Below are positions 6,692 through 15,691 of a stretch of DNA of 21,549 nt, in pieces. The first letter of the stretch is position 1; each line of letters opens with the position of its first letter. A model generated the notes under the pieces. That model ran no database searches and was not told where the DNA came from. It was given only the letters and a program-made list of their open reading frames with translations. Source of the DNA: JAIVJN01 sp036732565 (GTDB taxonomy: Bacteria > Acidobacteriota > Vicinamibacteria > Vicinamibacterales > UBA2999); the NCBI GenBank assembly GCA_036732565.1, contig DAINCF010000044.1:1-21549 (forward strand), written 5' to 3'. Made by a program: the position numbers and the translations under genes.

Positions 6692-7878
6692 ACGGCCAGG
6701 ACAGCGGGACGCATCAGGACCGATCGGAAGTCGGACGCGATCTGCTCGACGTCCAAGTCGGTGGCGCCGGTCTCCGGCCGCTGCGGATTACCGATGTCTT
6801 TGGTCGGACGCGCGCGGCGCTCGGCCTCAAGCCTCTCGCCGCGCCCGCTTTGCTCTTCGTTCCCCTGGGCGCCGCCGTCGGCCCGGCTGGAGCCAATTGG
6901 ATCACCGCAACCGCCCTGGGACACCTCTACGGCGTCATTGCCGTCGCGCTCGCGGCGCTCGGCATCTTCGTCGGCTTCGGGCTGCGCCTGGATCGCCCAC
7001 AAGATCGACGGCTCCTTCAGTTCTCGAGCCTGGAAGCGCTGATCAGCGTCACCATCGTCGCCGTCGGCTGCGGTGTGCTGCTCTCGGTATGGGCCGTGCG
7101 GTTGGATGCCGGCGTCGGCCTGATCGCATTGGTCCTTGGACTCAGTGCGTCCGCCACGTCCGCCGGCGAGCTGACCGCCACCGCTTCGTCCGCCGATCGC
7201 GTGGCCATGCGCATCGCCGATCTCGACGATGCCCTTCCGATTGCAATCGGCGGCGTGGTGCTGGCCATCGGCCTGGCGCCGACGCTCCCGCTGGGCCTGG
7301 CGCTCACGCTCCTCAACGTGGTGGCGCCGCTGGCGATCGCCGTCGCGGGCTGGCTGCTGTTCGAGCGGACGCATGACGCCGGCAAGCGCGCGGTCTTCGT
7401 CGTCGGCGTCGTGGCGCTGCTCGGCGGAGGCGCGGCGTACCTTGGCGTCTCGCCGCTGCTGGCGGGCATGGTCGCCGGCCTGTTCTGGAAGTACGCGCCG
7501 GGCCGGGCCGACGCCATCATCGCGGGGGACCTGCGCAGGCTCCAGCATCCCCTGGTGGTGCTGCTCCTGATCGTGGCCGGTGCGAGCACGGAGCCCAGCG
7601 TGCAGGCACTGTGGATGGCGGGCGCTTACGTCATCATGCGCGTCAACGGAAAGCTGATGGCGGGATGGCTGGTGTCGCGGGCCATCCCGACGCTCTCGCC
7701 CGCCAACCTCGGCAGCTCGTTGCTGCCGCCCGGCGTGATTGGCCTCGCGTTCGCTCTGGCGTTCCACATGGCCTTGCCAACGGCTGCCTCCTCCGCGGTG
7801 CTCACAGCCGTCGCCATCGGCACGCTGGCGTCGGAGCTGATCGCCGCCCTGCTGCTGGTCGGCCCCAGGGACGTTTAA
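6688..7878 (+). CDS. polytopic membrane protein, CPA-type cation/proton antiporter homologue
   Basis: The predicted protein is 396 residues. The first 45 or so are hydrophilic, then about ten to twelve hydrophobic segments rich in Ala, Gly, Leu and Val follow. The arrangement resembles the Na+/H+ exchanger (CPA2) fold: an ALGIFVGFGLRL helix early on, a central polar stretch LGLSASATSAGELTATASSADRVAMRIADLDDALPIAIG, and late helices of the type GSSLLPPGVIGLAFALAFHM. The Asp pair in ADLDDALPI may correspond to the ion-binding acidic residues of the CPA core. It is coupled to the PDZ protein upstream and followed by a second, more typical CPA2 gene, suggesting a two-subunit or paired transporter. 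No RCK/TrkA-type nucleotide-binding domain is present. The substrate ion is unknown. Confidence 0.65.
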   Translation: MNGQDSGTHQDRSEVGRDLLDVQVGGAGLRPLRITDVFGRTRAALGLKPLAAPALLFVPLGAAVGPAGANWITATALGHLYGVIAVALAALGIFVGFGLRLDRPQDRRLLQFSSLEALISVTIVAVGCGVLLSVWAVRLDAGVGLIALVLGLSASATSAGELTATASSADRVAMRIADLDDALPIAIGGVVLAIGLAPTLPLGLALTLLNVVAPLAIAVAGWLLFERTHDAGKRAVFVVGVVALLGGGAAYLGVSPLLAGMVAGLFWKYAPGRADAIIAGDLRRLQHPLVVLLLIVAGASTEPSVQALWMAGAYVIMRVNGKLMAGWLVSRAIPTLSPANLGSSLLPPGVIGLAFALAFHMALPTAASSAVLTAVAIGTLASELIAALLLVGPRDV

Positions 7879-7983
7879 TGGAGCGTATCAACTCGAGAGC
7901 TCAGGTCACCAACATCTCTCGACCATCATCCCTTGGCCGTTCCTGCGGAACGGCCCCATCGCGGTTCGAGCAGATGGTCTACT
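7879..7983 (+). repeat. dispersed hairpin repeat, copy C (between the two antiporter genes)
   Basis: Directly after the TAA stop it starts TGGAGCGTATCAAC, nearly identical to the first bases of copies A and B. The hairpin GGCCGTTCC, loop TGC, GGAACGGCC begins 56 nt after the start, the same spacing as in the other copies. The 3' third is poorly conserved apart from a GATGGTC block. It fills the whole 106-nt intergenic gap. Confidence 0.6.
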
Positions 7984-7984
7984 G

Positions 7985-9274
7985 ATGCGCACCGCAACCT
8001 CTCTGCTGCTGCTCCTGGCAACGGTGCTCGTCATCCGCCTCACGATGGCTGACGATGGCGTGGCCAACCTGCGGGGAGCGGCGCTGGCGTTCGGCTTCGC
8101 GTTGATTGCTGCGGCGCTGGTCGGCAGGCTGTTCGAGCGCCTGCGGCTGCCGCGAATCAGCGGCTATCTCTTCTTCGGCCTGGCCTGCGGCCCCTACGTC
8201 GGGGACCTCATCTCGCGCACGATGGCCGCCGACCTGCGGCTCGTGAACGGGCTCGCGATCGCGCTCATCGCGTTCATCGCCGGCCTCGAGATCAACTTCG
8301 CGCGCATCCGCGATCGGCTGGGCGCCATTCTGCTCGTCGGCGCATCGATCCTGGTCACGACGTTCGTCCTCCTGGCGGCAACGCTCTACATGCTCTGGCC
8401 GTGGCTGCCGATCGCTCCCGAGGCCACCGGCGTCACCCGCGCGGCCATGACCCTGGTGGTCACGACCGTGCTCGTCAGCTTCTCGCCGACCGTGACGATC
8501 GCCGTAATCGCGGAGAGCCATGCGCGGGGACCGCTGACTGAACTGGCCCTCGCCGTCGTCGTGCTCGCCGACCTGGCGCTGATTCTCACGTTCACGCTGG
8601 TGATGCAGTGGATGCGCACCGTGTCCGGGCTGGAGGCGGGCGTGGCCGTCGGCATCATCCCGTATCTGTCGTGGGACATCCTCGGTTCGCTGGCGTTCGG
8701 CGCGATCGTCGGCGCGCTGTTCGCGTTCTATCTGAGCCGCGTGTCACGCGAGCTGACGCTGGTGCTGCTGGCGCTGTGCGTGCTGGTCAGTGCGGCCGGC
8801 AGCTATTGGCACTTCGAGCCGCTGCTGAGCGCGCTCGCCGCCGGACTGGTCGTGGAGAACATCGCCCCGCCGAGCGGCGACGCTTTGAAGCTCGCGGTGG
8901 AACGCGGCGCGCTGCCCGTGCTGATCGTCTTCTTCGTCGCCGCCGGCGCGTCACTGCAGGTCGATGCGCTGGCACGCGTCGGCCTGATCGCCATCGGCAT
9001 CTCGCTGCTGCGCGTCGCCGGCGTCTGGCTCGGCACGCGCCTCGGACTGAGACGGGCGGGGCTGGCCGAGGCGCCGATGCCGATGCTCTGGATGGCGCTG
9101 GTGTCGCAAGCTGGCGTCACGCTGGGCTTGACCATCATCGTCGCCACCGAGTTTCCAGAGTGGGGAGGGCGTGTGCAGACGCTGATGGTGGCGCTCATCG
9201 CCATCCACGAGCTGGTTGGACCGATTCTGTTCAGGGGCGCGCTGGTTCGGGCAGGGGAGGTGGGAAAGATGTAG
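7985..9274 (+). CDS. cation:proton antiporter, CPA2/Na+-H+ exchanger family
   Basis: The predicted protein is 429 residues with about 12-13 membrane helices and no cytosolic regulatory domain. Motifs of the family are FERLRLPRISGYLFFGLACGPYVGDL (about 50-75, the RLPRISGY-FGxxxGP block), LIAFIAGLEINFARI (the helix with the conserved Gly-Leu-Glu), FSPTVTIAVIAESHARGPLTELALAVVVLADLALIL (core helices with the Asp of the ion site in VVLADLALI), and SALAAGLVVENI. These proteins exchange Na+ or K+ for H+ across the inner membrane. ATG 7985 is 106 nt after the preceding gene, across repeat copy C. The stop TAG is the first three bases of a repeat-derived hairpin cluster. Confidence 0.85.
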   Translation: MRTATSLLLLLATVLVIRLTMADDGVANLRGAALAFGFALIAAALVGRLFERLRLPRISGYLFFGLACGPYVGDLISRTMAADLRLVNGLAIALIAFIAGLEINFARIRDRLGAILLVGASILVTTFVLLAATLYMLWPWLPIAPEATGVTRAAMTLVVTTVLVSFSPTVTIAVIAESHARGPLTELALAVVVLADLALILTFTLVMQWMRTVSGLEAGVAVGIIPYLSWDILGSLAFGAIVGALFAFYLSRVSRELTLVLLALCVLVSAAGSYWHFEPLLSALAAGLVVENIAPPSGDALKLAVERGALPVLIVFFVAAGASLQVDALARVGLIAIGISLLRVAGVWLGTRLGLRRAGLAEAPMPMLWMALVSQAGVTLGLTIIVATEFPEWGGRVQTLMVALIAIHELVGPILFRGALVRAGEVGKM

Positions 9275-9339
9275 GGCCGGTTCGCGAACCGGGGTCCCCG
9301 CCGCGCGGAATTTGCGCGGTGGGGTGGGAGCCGCCCCTA
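9272..9339. terminator. double hairpin between convergent genes, carrying both stop codons
   Basis: Stem 1 is the perfect palindrome CCGGTTCGCGAACCGG (9277-9292). Stem 2 pairs CCCCGCCGCGC (9296-9306) with GCGCGGTGGGG (9314-9324), 11 bp with one G-T pair and a 7-nt loop. The cluster opens with TAG, the antiporter stop, and closes with CTA (9337-9339), the stop of the minus-strand secreted protein gene. Its ends match the GTAGGGGCGG repeat class. Confidence 0.55.
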
Positions 9340-9855
9340 CCGGGCACAGGACGGTGCGGCCACGGGGACGCCGGCCATCACATCGGCCTTGTAGCGCGCG
9401 AGCTCCTCTTCGCAGCGTTGCCGGTCATTTCGTTCCGACATCTTCTTGATGCCCCAGAAGGCGAGCGCCGAAAAGTTCGCGGCCGGCGCGCGAAACGCCT
9501 CTGGCGTGACCATGTAGAGGAAGTCTTTGTGGGTGGGCGCGCCGAACGGCACGGGCCCCTCGAGCGGGTCGAAGCTCTCGAACAGGTCGATGGCCGGCGC
9601 ACGCCCGAAGACGTTCACGCGGTAGTCGATGCGGAGGCCGTTGGCGGAGCGGCGCTCCTCGACGGTCCCTTCGACCAATCCTCTTTGGATCCGGCTGAGG
9701 TCGACGCCGAGCTTGGTGATGTCGATCTCGGGAGCGGATGTCGCCACCCGAGACGCGGGAGGCGGCTGATCGTCTTGTGCGCCGACGGCTGAGGGGCTGC
9801 CGAGCACAATGATGCTGGCCAACGTAGCCAGCACAACGAGACTGCGGCTCCTCAT
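9337..9855 (-). CDS. small secreted protein of unknown function
   Basis: The predicted protein is 172 residues. The start is ATG 9855, preceded by GGAAGT. It opens with a clear Sec signal peptide: MRSRS n-region, hydrophobic LVVLATLASIIVLG, and a probable AVGA cleavage site near residue 26. The mature part contains EIDITKLGVDLSRIQRGL, a basic-acidic stretch LRIDYRVNVFGRAPAIDLFE and a Lys/Arg/Glu-rich C-terminus with two cysteines (one in QRCEEEL, one at the end in APSCAR) that could form a disulfide in the periplasm. I recognise no family. It is separated from the Fe-S operon upstream by a 22-bp palindrome, so it may have its own promoter. Frames further upstream are shadows of sufT. Confidence 0.75.
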   Translation of the reverse strand: MRSRSLVVLATLASIIVLGSPSAVGAQDDQPPPASRVATSAPEIDITKLGVDLSRIQRGLVEGTVEERRSANGLRIDYRVNVFGRAPAIDLFESFDPLEGPVPFGAPTHKDFLYMVTPEAFRAPAANFSALAFWGIKKMSERNDRQRCEEELARYKADVMAGVPVAAPSCAR

Positions 9856-9885
9856 ACTTCCATTATGACGCCGGCCGCGCCTGTA

Positions 9886-9907
9886 GGGGCGGCTCGCGAG
9901 CCGCCCC
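9886..9907. terminator. 22-bp perfect palindrome after the Fe-S operon
   Basis: GGGGCGGCTCG followed by its exact reverse complement CGAGCCGCCCC lies 4 nt past the sufT stop. It would form a strong hairpin but has no U-tract. It is the same repeat class as 4582-4606 and the units at 21451-21516. Confidence 0.5.
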
Positions 9908-9911
9908 AATC

Positions 9912-10325
9912 TCACCACATCCCCAGCTGGAGCTTGGCAGCTTCGGACATCCGCTCCTTGGTCCACGGCGGGTCCCAGACGATCTCGACGCGCGCGTCGG
10001 TCACACCGGCGACCGAGCGGGCCTTGTCGCGCACCTCGATCGGCAGACTCTGCGCGGCCGGACACGCCGGGGCGGTCAAGGTCATGCGAATGCCGACCCG
10101 GGCGTCGCGATCCACGAGCACGTCGTACACGAGGCCGAGCTCGTAGATGTTGACCGGAATCTCCGGGTCGAACACGGTTTTCAGGGCCTCGATGACCTGC
10201 GGCCGCAGGTCGGCCATCTTGACCGGGTCGGGCACCACGTCGGCGATCGACTCGCTGAGCTCGTTGGCCGGTGAGGAGTCGGGATCGTTCCCAGTTGGCA
10301 TCATGGGCAGAAAGTGTGGGTTCAT
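9912..10325 (-). CDS. sufT: SufT-like MIP18/DUF59 Fe-S maturation protein
   Basis: The predicted protein is 137 residues with a roughly 35-residue polar N-terminal extension before the DUF59 core. The signature DPEIPVNIYELGLVYD is at 53-68, TLTAPACPAAQSLP (Cys88) is the conserved cysteine block, and WDPPWTKERMSEAAKLQLGMW is the C-terminal motif. Proteins of this family assist Fe-S cluster delivery to client proteins; SufT is needed under high Fe-S demand in Staphylococcus. ATG 10325 overlaps the sufU stop as ATGA. The alternative start ATG 10301 would shorten the tail by eight residues. It is the last gene of the operon, followed by a palindromic hairpin. Confidence 0.88.
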   Translation of the reverse strand: MNPHFLPMMPTGNDPDSSPANELSESIADVVPDPVKMADLRPQVIEALKTVFDPEIPVNIYELGLVYDVLVDRDARVGIRMTLTAPACPAAQSLPIEVRDKARSVAGVTDARVEIVWDPPWTKERMSEAAKLQLGMW

Positions 10326-10774
10326 TCTTCCGTCGACACGGGCCGGTCGCCCGCACCCTGGACGGCGGCTTTCATCGTATGCCAGGCGAGGCTGGCGCAC
10401 TTCACGCGGGTCGGAAACTCGCGCACGCCGGCCAGCACCGACAGCTTGCCGAGGTCGTCTGGCGCGCCGTCGGGTGCGGACGTGATCATCGCGTGAAAGC
10501 GATCGAACAGCCTGCTCGCCTCGTCGAGCGTCTTCCCTTTCAAGGCTTCGGTCATCAGCGACGCCGAGGCCTTCGAGATGGCGCAACCCGATCCCTGGAA
10601 CGCGACGTCGGCGATGCGATCGCCGTCGAGCCTCACATACAGCGTCAGCCGATCGCCGCACAACGGGTTGAAGCCTTCCTGCGTCCGGTCGGCGTGATCG
10701 ATGGCGTGAAAGTTCCTCGGCCGCCGGTTGTGGTCGAGGATGACTTCCTGATAGAGCTCGGTCAGGTCGGACAT
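10322..10774 (-). CDS. sufU: SufU, zinc-dependent sulfurtransfer partner of SufS
   Basis: The predicted protein is 150 residues. It has the IscU-like fold with the SufU-specific insertion between the second and third cysteines. The Bacillus zinc ligands Cys41, Asp43, Cys66 and Cys128 correspond here to Cys39 and Asp41 (PLCGDRL), Cys64 (GSGCAISKASASL) and Cys126 (RVKCASLAWHTM), so all four are kept. SufU takes persulfide sulfur from SufS and passes it to SufBCD. The start MSDLTELYQEVILDHNRRPRN matches the usual N-terminus. It begins 1 nt after the sufS stop and overlaps sufT at its end. Confidence 0.93.
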   Translation of the reverse strand: MSDLTELYQEVILDHNRRPRNFHAIDHADRTQEGFNPLCGDRLTLYVRLDGDRIADVAFQGSGCAISKASASLMTEALKGKTLDEASRLFDRFHAMITSAPDGAPDDLGKLSVLAGVREFPTRVKCASLAWHTMKAAVQGAGDRPVSTEE

Positions 10775-10775
10775 A

Positions 10776-12014
10776 TCACCCCAACATTTCGCGCACGCGG
10801 CCGAGCGCCGCGGCCAGTGCGTCGATGTCATCCCGCGTGTTGTAGATCGCGAGCGATACACGAATCGTGGCGGCGACGCCGTAGCGATCCATCACCGGCT
10901 GCGCGCAATGCTGACCGGTCCGCACGGCCACGCCTTCGCGGTCGAGAATCGTGCCCGCATCGTGCGGATGGACGCCATCGATCACGAACGAGAGCACGCC
11001 GGCCTTCTTCCGGGCCTCGCCGATGACGCGGACGCCGGGAATGGCGCGAACCACCTCGGTGGCGTACTCCAGCAGCGCGTCCTCGTGCGCGAGCGCGGCA
11101 TCGCGATCGATGGCGCTCAGAAAGTCGACCGCGGCGCCGAAGCCGACGACGCCAGCGATGTTCGGGGTGCCGGCCTCGAACTTGTACGGCACCTGGTTGT
11201 AGAGCGTCTTCTCGAACGTCACCGACGCGATCATGTCGCCGCCGCCTTGATACGGCGGCATCGACTCGAGCAGCGGGCCGCGGCCGTAGAGGACGCCGAT
11301 GCCGGTCGGGCCGAACATCTTGTGGCTGGAGAACACGTAGAAGTCGCAGTCCAGTGCCTGCACGTCGACCACGAAGTGTGGCACCGCCTGCGCGCCGTCG
11401 ATGAGCACGACGGCGCCGCGTGCGTGCGCCTGCTCGATCATCGGGCGGATCGGGTTCACGGTGCCGAGCGCGTTCGATACCTGACCGAGTGCCACGATCT
11501 TCGTACGCGGCGACAGCAGCCGTGCGTAGTCATCCTGATCGATCTCCCCGCGCTCGTCGATGCGTGCCACCTTCAAGGTCGCGCCCGTCTGCTCGCACAC
11601 GAGCTGCCACGGCACGATGTTCGAGTGGTGCTCGAGCCAGGAGATGAGGACCTCGTCGCCCGGCCGCAGCACCGAACGGCCATAGCTCTGAGCGACCAGA
11701 TTGATGCCGTCGGTCGTGCCCTTCGTCAGGACGACATGGTGCGGGTCCGGGGCGTTGATGAATCGAGCCGCCTTGCCGCGTGCGCCCTCGTACAGCGCGG
11801 TTGCGCGCTCGCTCAGCAGATGTGTGGCACGGTGGATGTTGGCGTTGGCGTGGCGGTAGAAATCGTCCATCGCCTGTAACACCGCACGTGGCTTCTGGCT
11901 CGTGTTCGCACTGTCCAGATACACCAGCGGTTTGCCGTGCACGTGTTCCTGGAGAATCGGGAACTCGGCACGAAGCCGCTGCACATCCAATCCGCTCGTC
12001 GTTGCGCTCGTCAT
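10776..12014 (-). CDS. sufS: SufS-type (group II) cysteine desulfurase
   Basis: The predicted protein is 412 residues, the expected size. It is PLP-dependent and removes sulfur from cysteine as enzyme persulfide. PLP-binding Lys232 is in SSHKMFGPTGIGVLYG, active-site Cys370 is in RTGQHCAQP, and the substrate-contact motifs YLDSANTSQKPR and HHSNIVPWQ are present. The short loop around Cys370 and the adjacent sufU place it in the SufS class. ATG 12014 follows a 109-nt gap from sufD that contains two palindromic repeats, the largest gap inside the operon. Confidence 0.95.
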   Translation of the reverse strand: MTSATTSGLDVQRLRAEFPILQEHVHGKPLVYLDSANTSQKPRAVLQAMDDFYRHANANIHRATHLLSERATALYEGARGKAARFINAPDPHHVVLTKGTTDGINLVAQSYGRSVLRPGDEVLISWLEHHSNIVPWQLVCEQTGATLKVARIDERGEIDQDDYARLLSPRTKIVALGQVSNALGTVNPIRPMIEQAHARGAVVLIDGAQAVPHFVVDVQALDCDFYVFSSHKMFGPTGIGVLYGRGPLLESMPPYQGGGDMIASVTFEKTLYNQVPYKFEAGTPNIAGVVGFGAAVDFLSAIDRDAALAHEDALLEYATEVVRAIPGVRVIGEARKKAGVLSFVIDGVHPHDAGTILDREGVAVRTGQHCAQPVMDRYGVAATIRVSLAIYNTRDDIDALAAALGRVREMLG

Positions 12015-12038
12015 GATCTCTTTCCGCTCGTCCGGAGG

Positions 12039-12095
12039 GCAGACCTGAAGGTCTGCGCCACGTACAATTCCCCTCAGGCAGGCCTAAAGGTCTGC
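12039..12095. repeat. two palindromic repeats in the sufD-sufS gap
   Basis: GCAGACCT-GA-AGGTCTGC (12039-12056, perfect) and GCAGGCCT-AA-AGGTCTGC (12078-12095, one mismatch) are 39 bp apart. Each is followed by a near-identical tail, GCCACGTACAATTCC or GCTACGTACCATTCC. On the transcribed (minus) strand they lie between the sufD stop and the sufS start. Confidence 0.7.
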
Positions 12096-12123
12096 GCTAC
12101 GTACCATTCCATGTCGTGCCCGC

Positions 12124-13446
12124 TCATCTGTGCTCCGCGAGGTCGCGGTTCAATTGTACGAACAGCTCGCGCAGGAGCTCGGTCTTGAGCGGCTGGATCG
12201 GAATCCTCTCGAGAATCTGGCCGGCGTAGGCACGAATCAGCAGGTCGCGCGCGGCCGTGGCGGTCAGGCCGCGGGCGCGCAGATAGAACAGCGCCTCCTC
12301 ATCCAGCTGACCGATCGCCGCCCCATGCGTGCACTTCACGTCATCCGCGAAGATCTCGAGCTGCGGGTTCGAGTTGACCTGCGCTTCGTCCGACAGCAGC
12401 AGCGCCCGATTGGTCTGCTTGGCGTCGGTCTTCTGCGCATCCTGGCGGACGATGATCCGCCCGTTGAAGACCGCGCGCGCCTTGCCGTCGAGGATGCCCT
12501 TGTAGAGCTCGTGGCTGGTGCAATGCGGCGTCGCGTGATCGATGGTCGTGTGGTTGTCGACCAGCCGCGTGCCGTCCGCCAGGTAGCAGCCGTCCAGCGC
12601 GCAGTGAGCGCCTTCACCGCCCAGGATCGCGACGGCATCGTTGCGAATCAGCCGTCCACCCAGCGTGACCGTCTGCGCACGGAAGGTGCTGTTCCGCGAC
12701 GTCTCCGCCTGCAGATACGAGATGTGATACGCGTCCTCGGTCTCACGCTGGTCGGTGCAGAAGTCGAGAACGGCGTTCTCCCCCAGCGAGACCGACGTCA
12801 CCGCGTTGGTGAAGTGCGCTTCGCCCGCGCCGCCGAGGAACGTCTGCGCAATCGCCGCCTGGCTGTGGGCGCCCACCTGGATGACGGTGCGCGGATGCGT
12901 CATGATCTTCCCGGCGCCGCCACCGAGCACGACGATGTGAATGGGCGCGTCCAGCACGACGCCCTTCGGGATGTCGATCAGCACGCCGTCGTGCAGGAAC
13001 GCGGTGTTCAACGCGACGAACGGCCGGTCGGCGATCGGCGAGCGCTCCAACTGGGCGCACGCGGGATGGTTTCGCGCGATGGCGTCGCCCAGCGAGATCG
13101 CGGTGATGCCCGTGGGCAGATCGCCCAGCGACGACAGCTCGGGCGAAAAGCGCCCATTGAGGACCACCATCCGCGCGATCGCCCCGGGGAACGACACGCG
13201 GCGCACGAGATCCGCGGCGTTGGTCGGGACGCCGTCGCCAATGCGAAACGCCGTGTCGGCAATCGCGGCGACGCTGGTAAAGCGCCAGTCTTCCTGGCGG
13301 ACGGTCGGGAAGCCCACCTCGCCGAATCGCGCCGCGGCGCGACCGCGCAGATCGCGCAGCCACGCCGGCGCCGCAAGCCCTCGCGCCTTCTCGAATCGTT
13401 CGTACTCGGCCAGGTAAGTCTCCTGGCGTTCAACCACTGAGCTCAT
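12124..13446 (-). CDS. sufD: SufD, Fe-S scaffold complex subunit
   Basis: The predicted protein is 440 residues. It forms SufBC2D with the products of the two preceding genes and helps assemble clusters in the cytosol. An alpha-helical N-terminal part (ARGLAAPAWLRDLRGRAAARF, QEDWRFTSVAAI) precedes a long beta-helix of short repeated strands. The C-terminal DVKCTHGAAIGQLDEEALFYLRARG holds the conserved Cys and His of SufD. I chose ATG 13446 because MSSVVERQETYLAEYERF fits the family start; the open frame further upstream is repeat and sufC DNA. GAAGGCGG lies upstream as a ribosome-binding site. Confidence 0.93.
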   Translation of the reverse strand: MSSVVERQETYLAEYERFEKARGLAAPAWLRDLRGRAAARFGEVGFPTVRQEDWRFTSVAAIADTAFRIGDGVPTNAADLVRRVSFPGAIARMVVLNGRFSPELSSLGDLPTGITAISLGDAIARNHPACAQLERSPIADRPFVALNTAFLHDGVLIDIPKGVVLDAPIHIVVLGGGAGKIMTHPRTVIQVGAHSQAAIAQTFLGGAGEAHFTNAVTSVSLGENAVLDFCTDQRETEDAYHISYLQAETSRNSTFRAQTVTLGGRLIRNDAVAILGGEGAHCALDGCYLADGTRLVDNHTTIDHATPHCTSHELYKGILDGKARAVFNGRIIVRQDAQKTDAKQTNRALLLSDEAQVNSNPQLEIFADDVKCTHGAAIGQLDEEALFYLRARGLTATAARDLLIRAYAGQILERIPIQPLKTELLRELFVQLNRDLAEHR

Positions 13447-13463
13447 GACCGCCTTCGTATCAG

Positions 13464-13483
13464 TGCCATCTGTGCCATCTGTG

Positions 13484-13490
<7 letters not shown>
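13464..13490. repeat. short 9-bp-period repeat over the sufC stop codon
   Basis: TGCCATCTG, TGCCATCTG and TGTCATCCC lie head to tail. The unit is the same as in the inverted arms at 3690-3710 and 3765-3785. The sufC TGA stop (13484-13486 on plus coordinates) is inside the third unit. Confidence 0.6.
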
Positions 13491-14239
<749 letters not shown>

Positions 14240-14245
14240 GATGGT

Positions 14246-15691
14246 CTACCCAACCGATCCTTCCAGTGAGACACCGAGCAGCTTCTGCGCCTCGACGGCG
14301 AACTCCATCGGCAGCTCTCGAAACACCTCTTTGCAGAAGCCGCTGACGATGAGGTTGATGGCGTCTTCTTTCGAGATGCCACGCTGCTCGCAGTAGAAAA
14401 TCTGGTCCTCGCCGATCTTCGACGTCGACGCTTCGTGCTCGACGCTCGCCGAGGTGTTCTTGATCTCGAGATACGGGAACGTGTGCGCGCCGCAGCGGTC
14501 GCCGATCAGGAGCGAATCGCACTGCGAGTAGTTGCGCGCGTTCGCGGCGTTCTTGCCGATCTTGACGGCGCCACGATAGGTGTTCTGTCCGCGGCCGGCA
14601 GAAATGCCCTTGGACACGATCGTGCTCCGCGTGTCCTTGCCGAGGTGAATCATCTTCGTGCCGGTGTCGGCCTGCTGATAGTTGTTGGTCACCGCGACCG
14701 AGTAGAACTCGCCGACCGAGTGATCGCCTTGCAGGATGCAGCTGGGATATTTCCACGTGATCGCGGAGCCGGTCTCGACCTGCGTCCACGTGATCTTCGA
14801 CTTGCGGCCCTTGCAGAGGCCACGCTTGGTGACGAAGTTGTAGATCCCACCCTTGCCGTTCTTGTCGCCGGGGTACCAGTTCTGAACCGTGGAGTACTTG
14901 ATGGTCGCGTTGTCGAGCGCGACCAGCTCGACGACGGCGGCGTGGAGCTGGTTCTCGTCACGCTTCGGCGCCGTGCAGCCTTCGAGATAGCTCACCGTCG
15001 CGCCCTCGTCGCACACAATCAGGGTTCGCTCGAATTGGCCGGTGTCCTTGGCGTTGATCCGGAAGTAGGTCGACAGCTCCATCGGGCACTTCACGCCCTT
15101 CGGCACGTAGACGAAGCTGCCGTCGCTGAAGACGGCGGAGTTGAGCGACGCGAAGAAGTTGTCGGTGTGCGGCACGACCGATCCGAGGTACTGCTTGACC
15201 AGATCCGAGTGCTCGCGCACCGCCTCGGAGAACGAGCAGAAGATGATGCCGAGCTTGGCGAGCTTCTCGCGGAACGTGGTCGCGACGGACACCGAGTCGA
15301 ACACGGCATCCACGGCGACGCCCGCGAGCAGCTGCTGCTCGATCAGCGGAATCCCCAGCTTGTCGAAGGTCGCCCGAATCTCGGGGTCGACCTCGTCCAT
15401 GCTGTTCAGCGTCTTCTTCTCTTTCGGCGCCGCGTAGTAGCTGATGTTCTGGTAGTCGATCGGCTCGTACTTGACGTTCTGCCACGTGGGCTCGGTCATC
15501 TTGAGCCACACGCGATACGCCTTCAGCCGCCAGTCGAGCAGCCACTCCGGCTCGCCCTTCTTGGACGAGATCAGGCGGACGACATCCTCGCTGAGGCCCT
15601 TGGGAACGATGTCCTGCTCGACCTCGGTGATGAAGCCGTACTTGTACTCGCTCTTCGCGAGATCCTCGAAAACCTTGGTTGCTGTGCTCAT
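14246..15691 (-). CDS. sufB: SufB, Fe-S scaffold complex subunit
   Basis: The predicted protein is 481 residues. It is very well conserved: YKYGFITEVEQDIVPKGLSEDVVRLISSKKGEPEWLLDWRLKA near the N-terminus, then VPKGVKCPMELSTYFRIN, SYLEGCTAP, and NYSQCDSLLIGDRCGAHTFPY with VEHEAST, the last two holding the Cys and Glu that serve sulfur transfer and cluster binding. SufB is the main assembly site for the nascent cluster. The start is ATG 15691, overlapping the sufA-like stop as ATGA, rather than the upstream in-frame ATG at 15718, which would add nine unconserved residues. Confidence 0.97.
   Translation of the reverse strand: MSTATKVFEDLAKSEYKYGFITEVEQDIVPKGLSEDVVRLISSKKGEPEWLLDWRLKAYRVWLKMTEPTWQNVKYEPIDYQNISYYAAPKEKKTLNSMDEVDPEIRATFDKLGIPLIEQQLLAGVAVDAVFDSVSVATTFREKLAKLGIIFCSFSEAVREHSDLVKQYLGSVVPHTDNFFASLNSAVFSDGSFVYVPKGVKCPMELSTYFRINAKDTGQFERTLIVCDEGATVSYLEGCTAPKRDENQLHAAVVELVALDNATIKYSTVQNWYPGDKNGKGGIYNFVTKRGLCKGRKSKITWTQVETGSAITWKYPSCILQGDHSVGEFYSVAVTNNYQQADTGTKMIHLGKDTRSTIVSKGISAGRGQNTYRGAVKIGKNAANARNYSQCDSLLIGDRCGAHTFPYLEIKNTSASVEHEASTSKIGEDQIFYCEQRGISKEDAINLIVSGFCKEVFRELPMEFAVEAQKLLGVSLEGSVG

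Noticed and set aside
5746..7767. 673-codon minus-strand open frame opposite the PDZ and first antiporter genes
   Set aside because: Low-complexity translation with no recognisable motif; the plus-strand genes have membrane segments, PDZ motif and coupled starts.
12130..13440. 436-codon plus-strand open frame opposite sufD
   Set aside because: Shadow of a conserved gene; the translation is Arg/Val/Asp-rich with no family signature.
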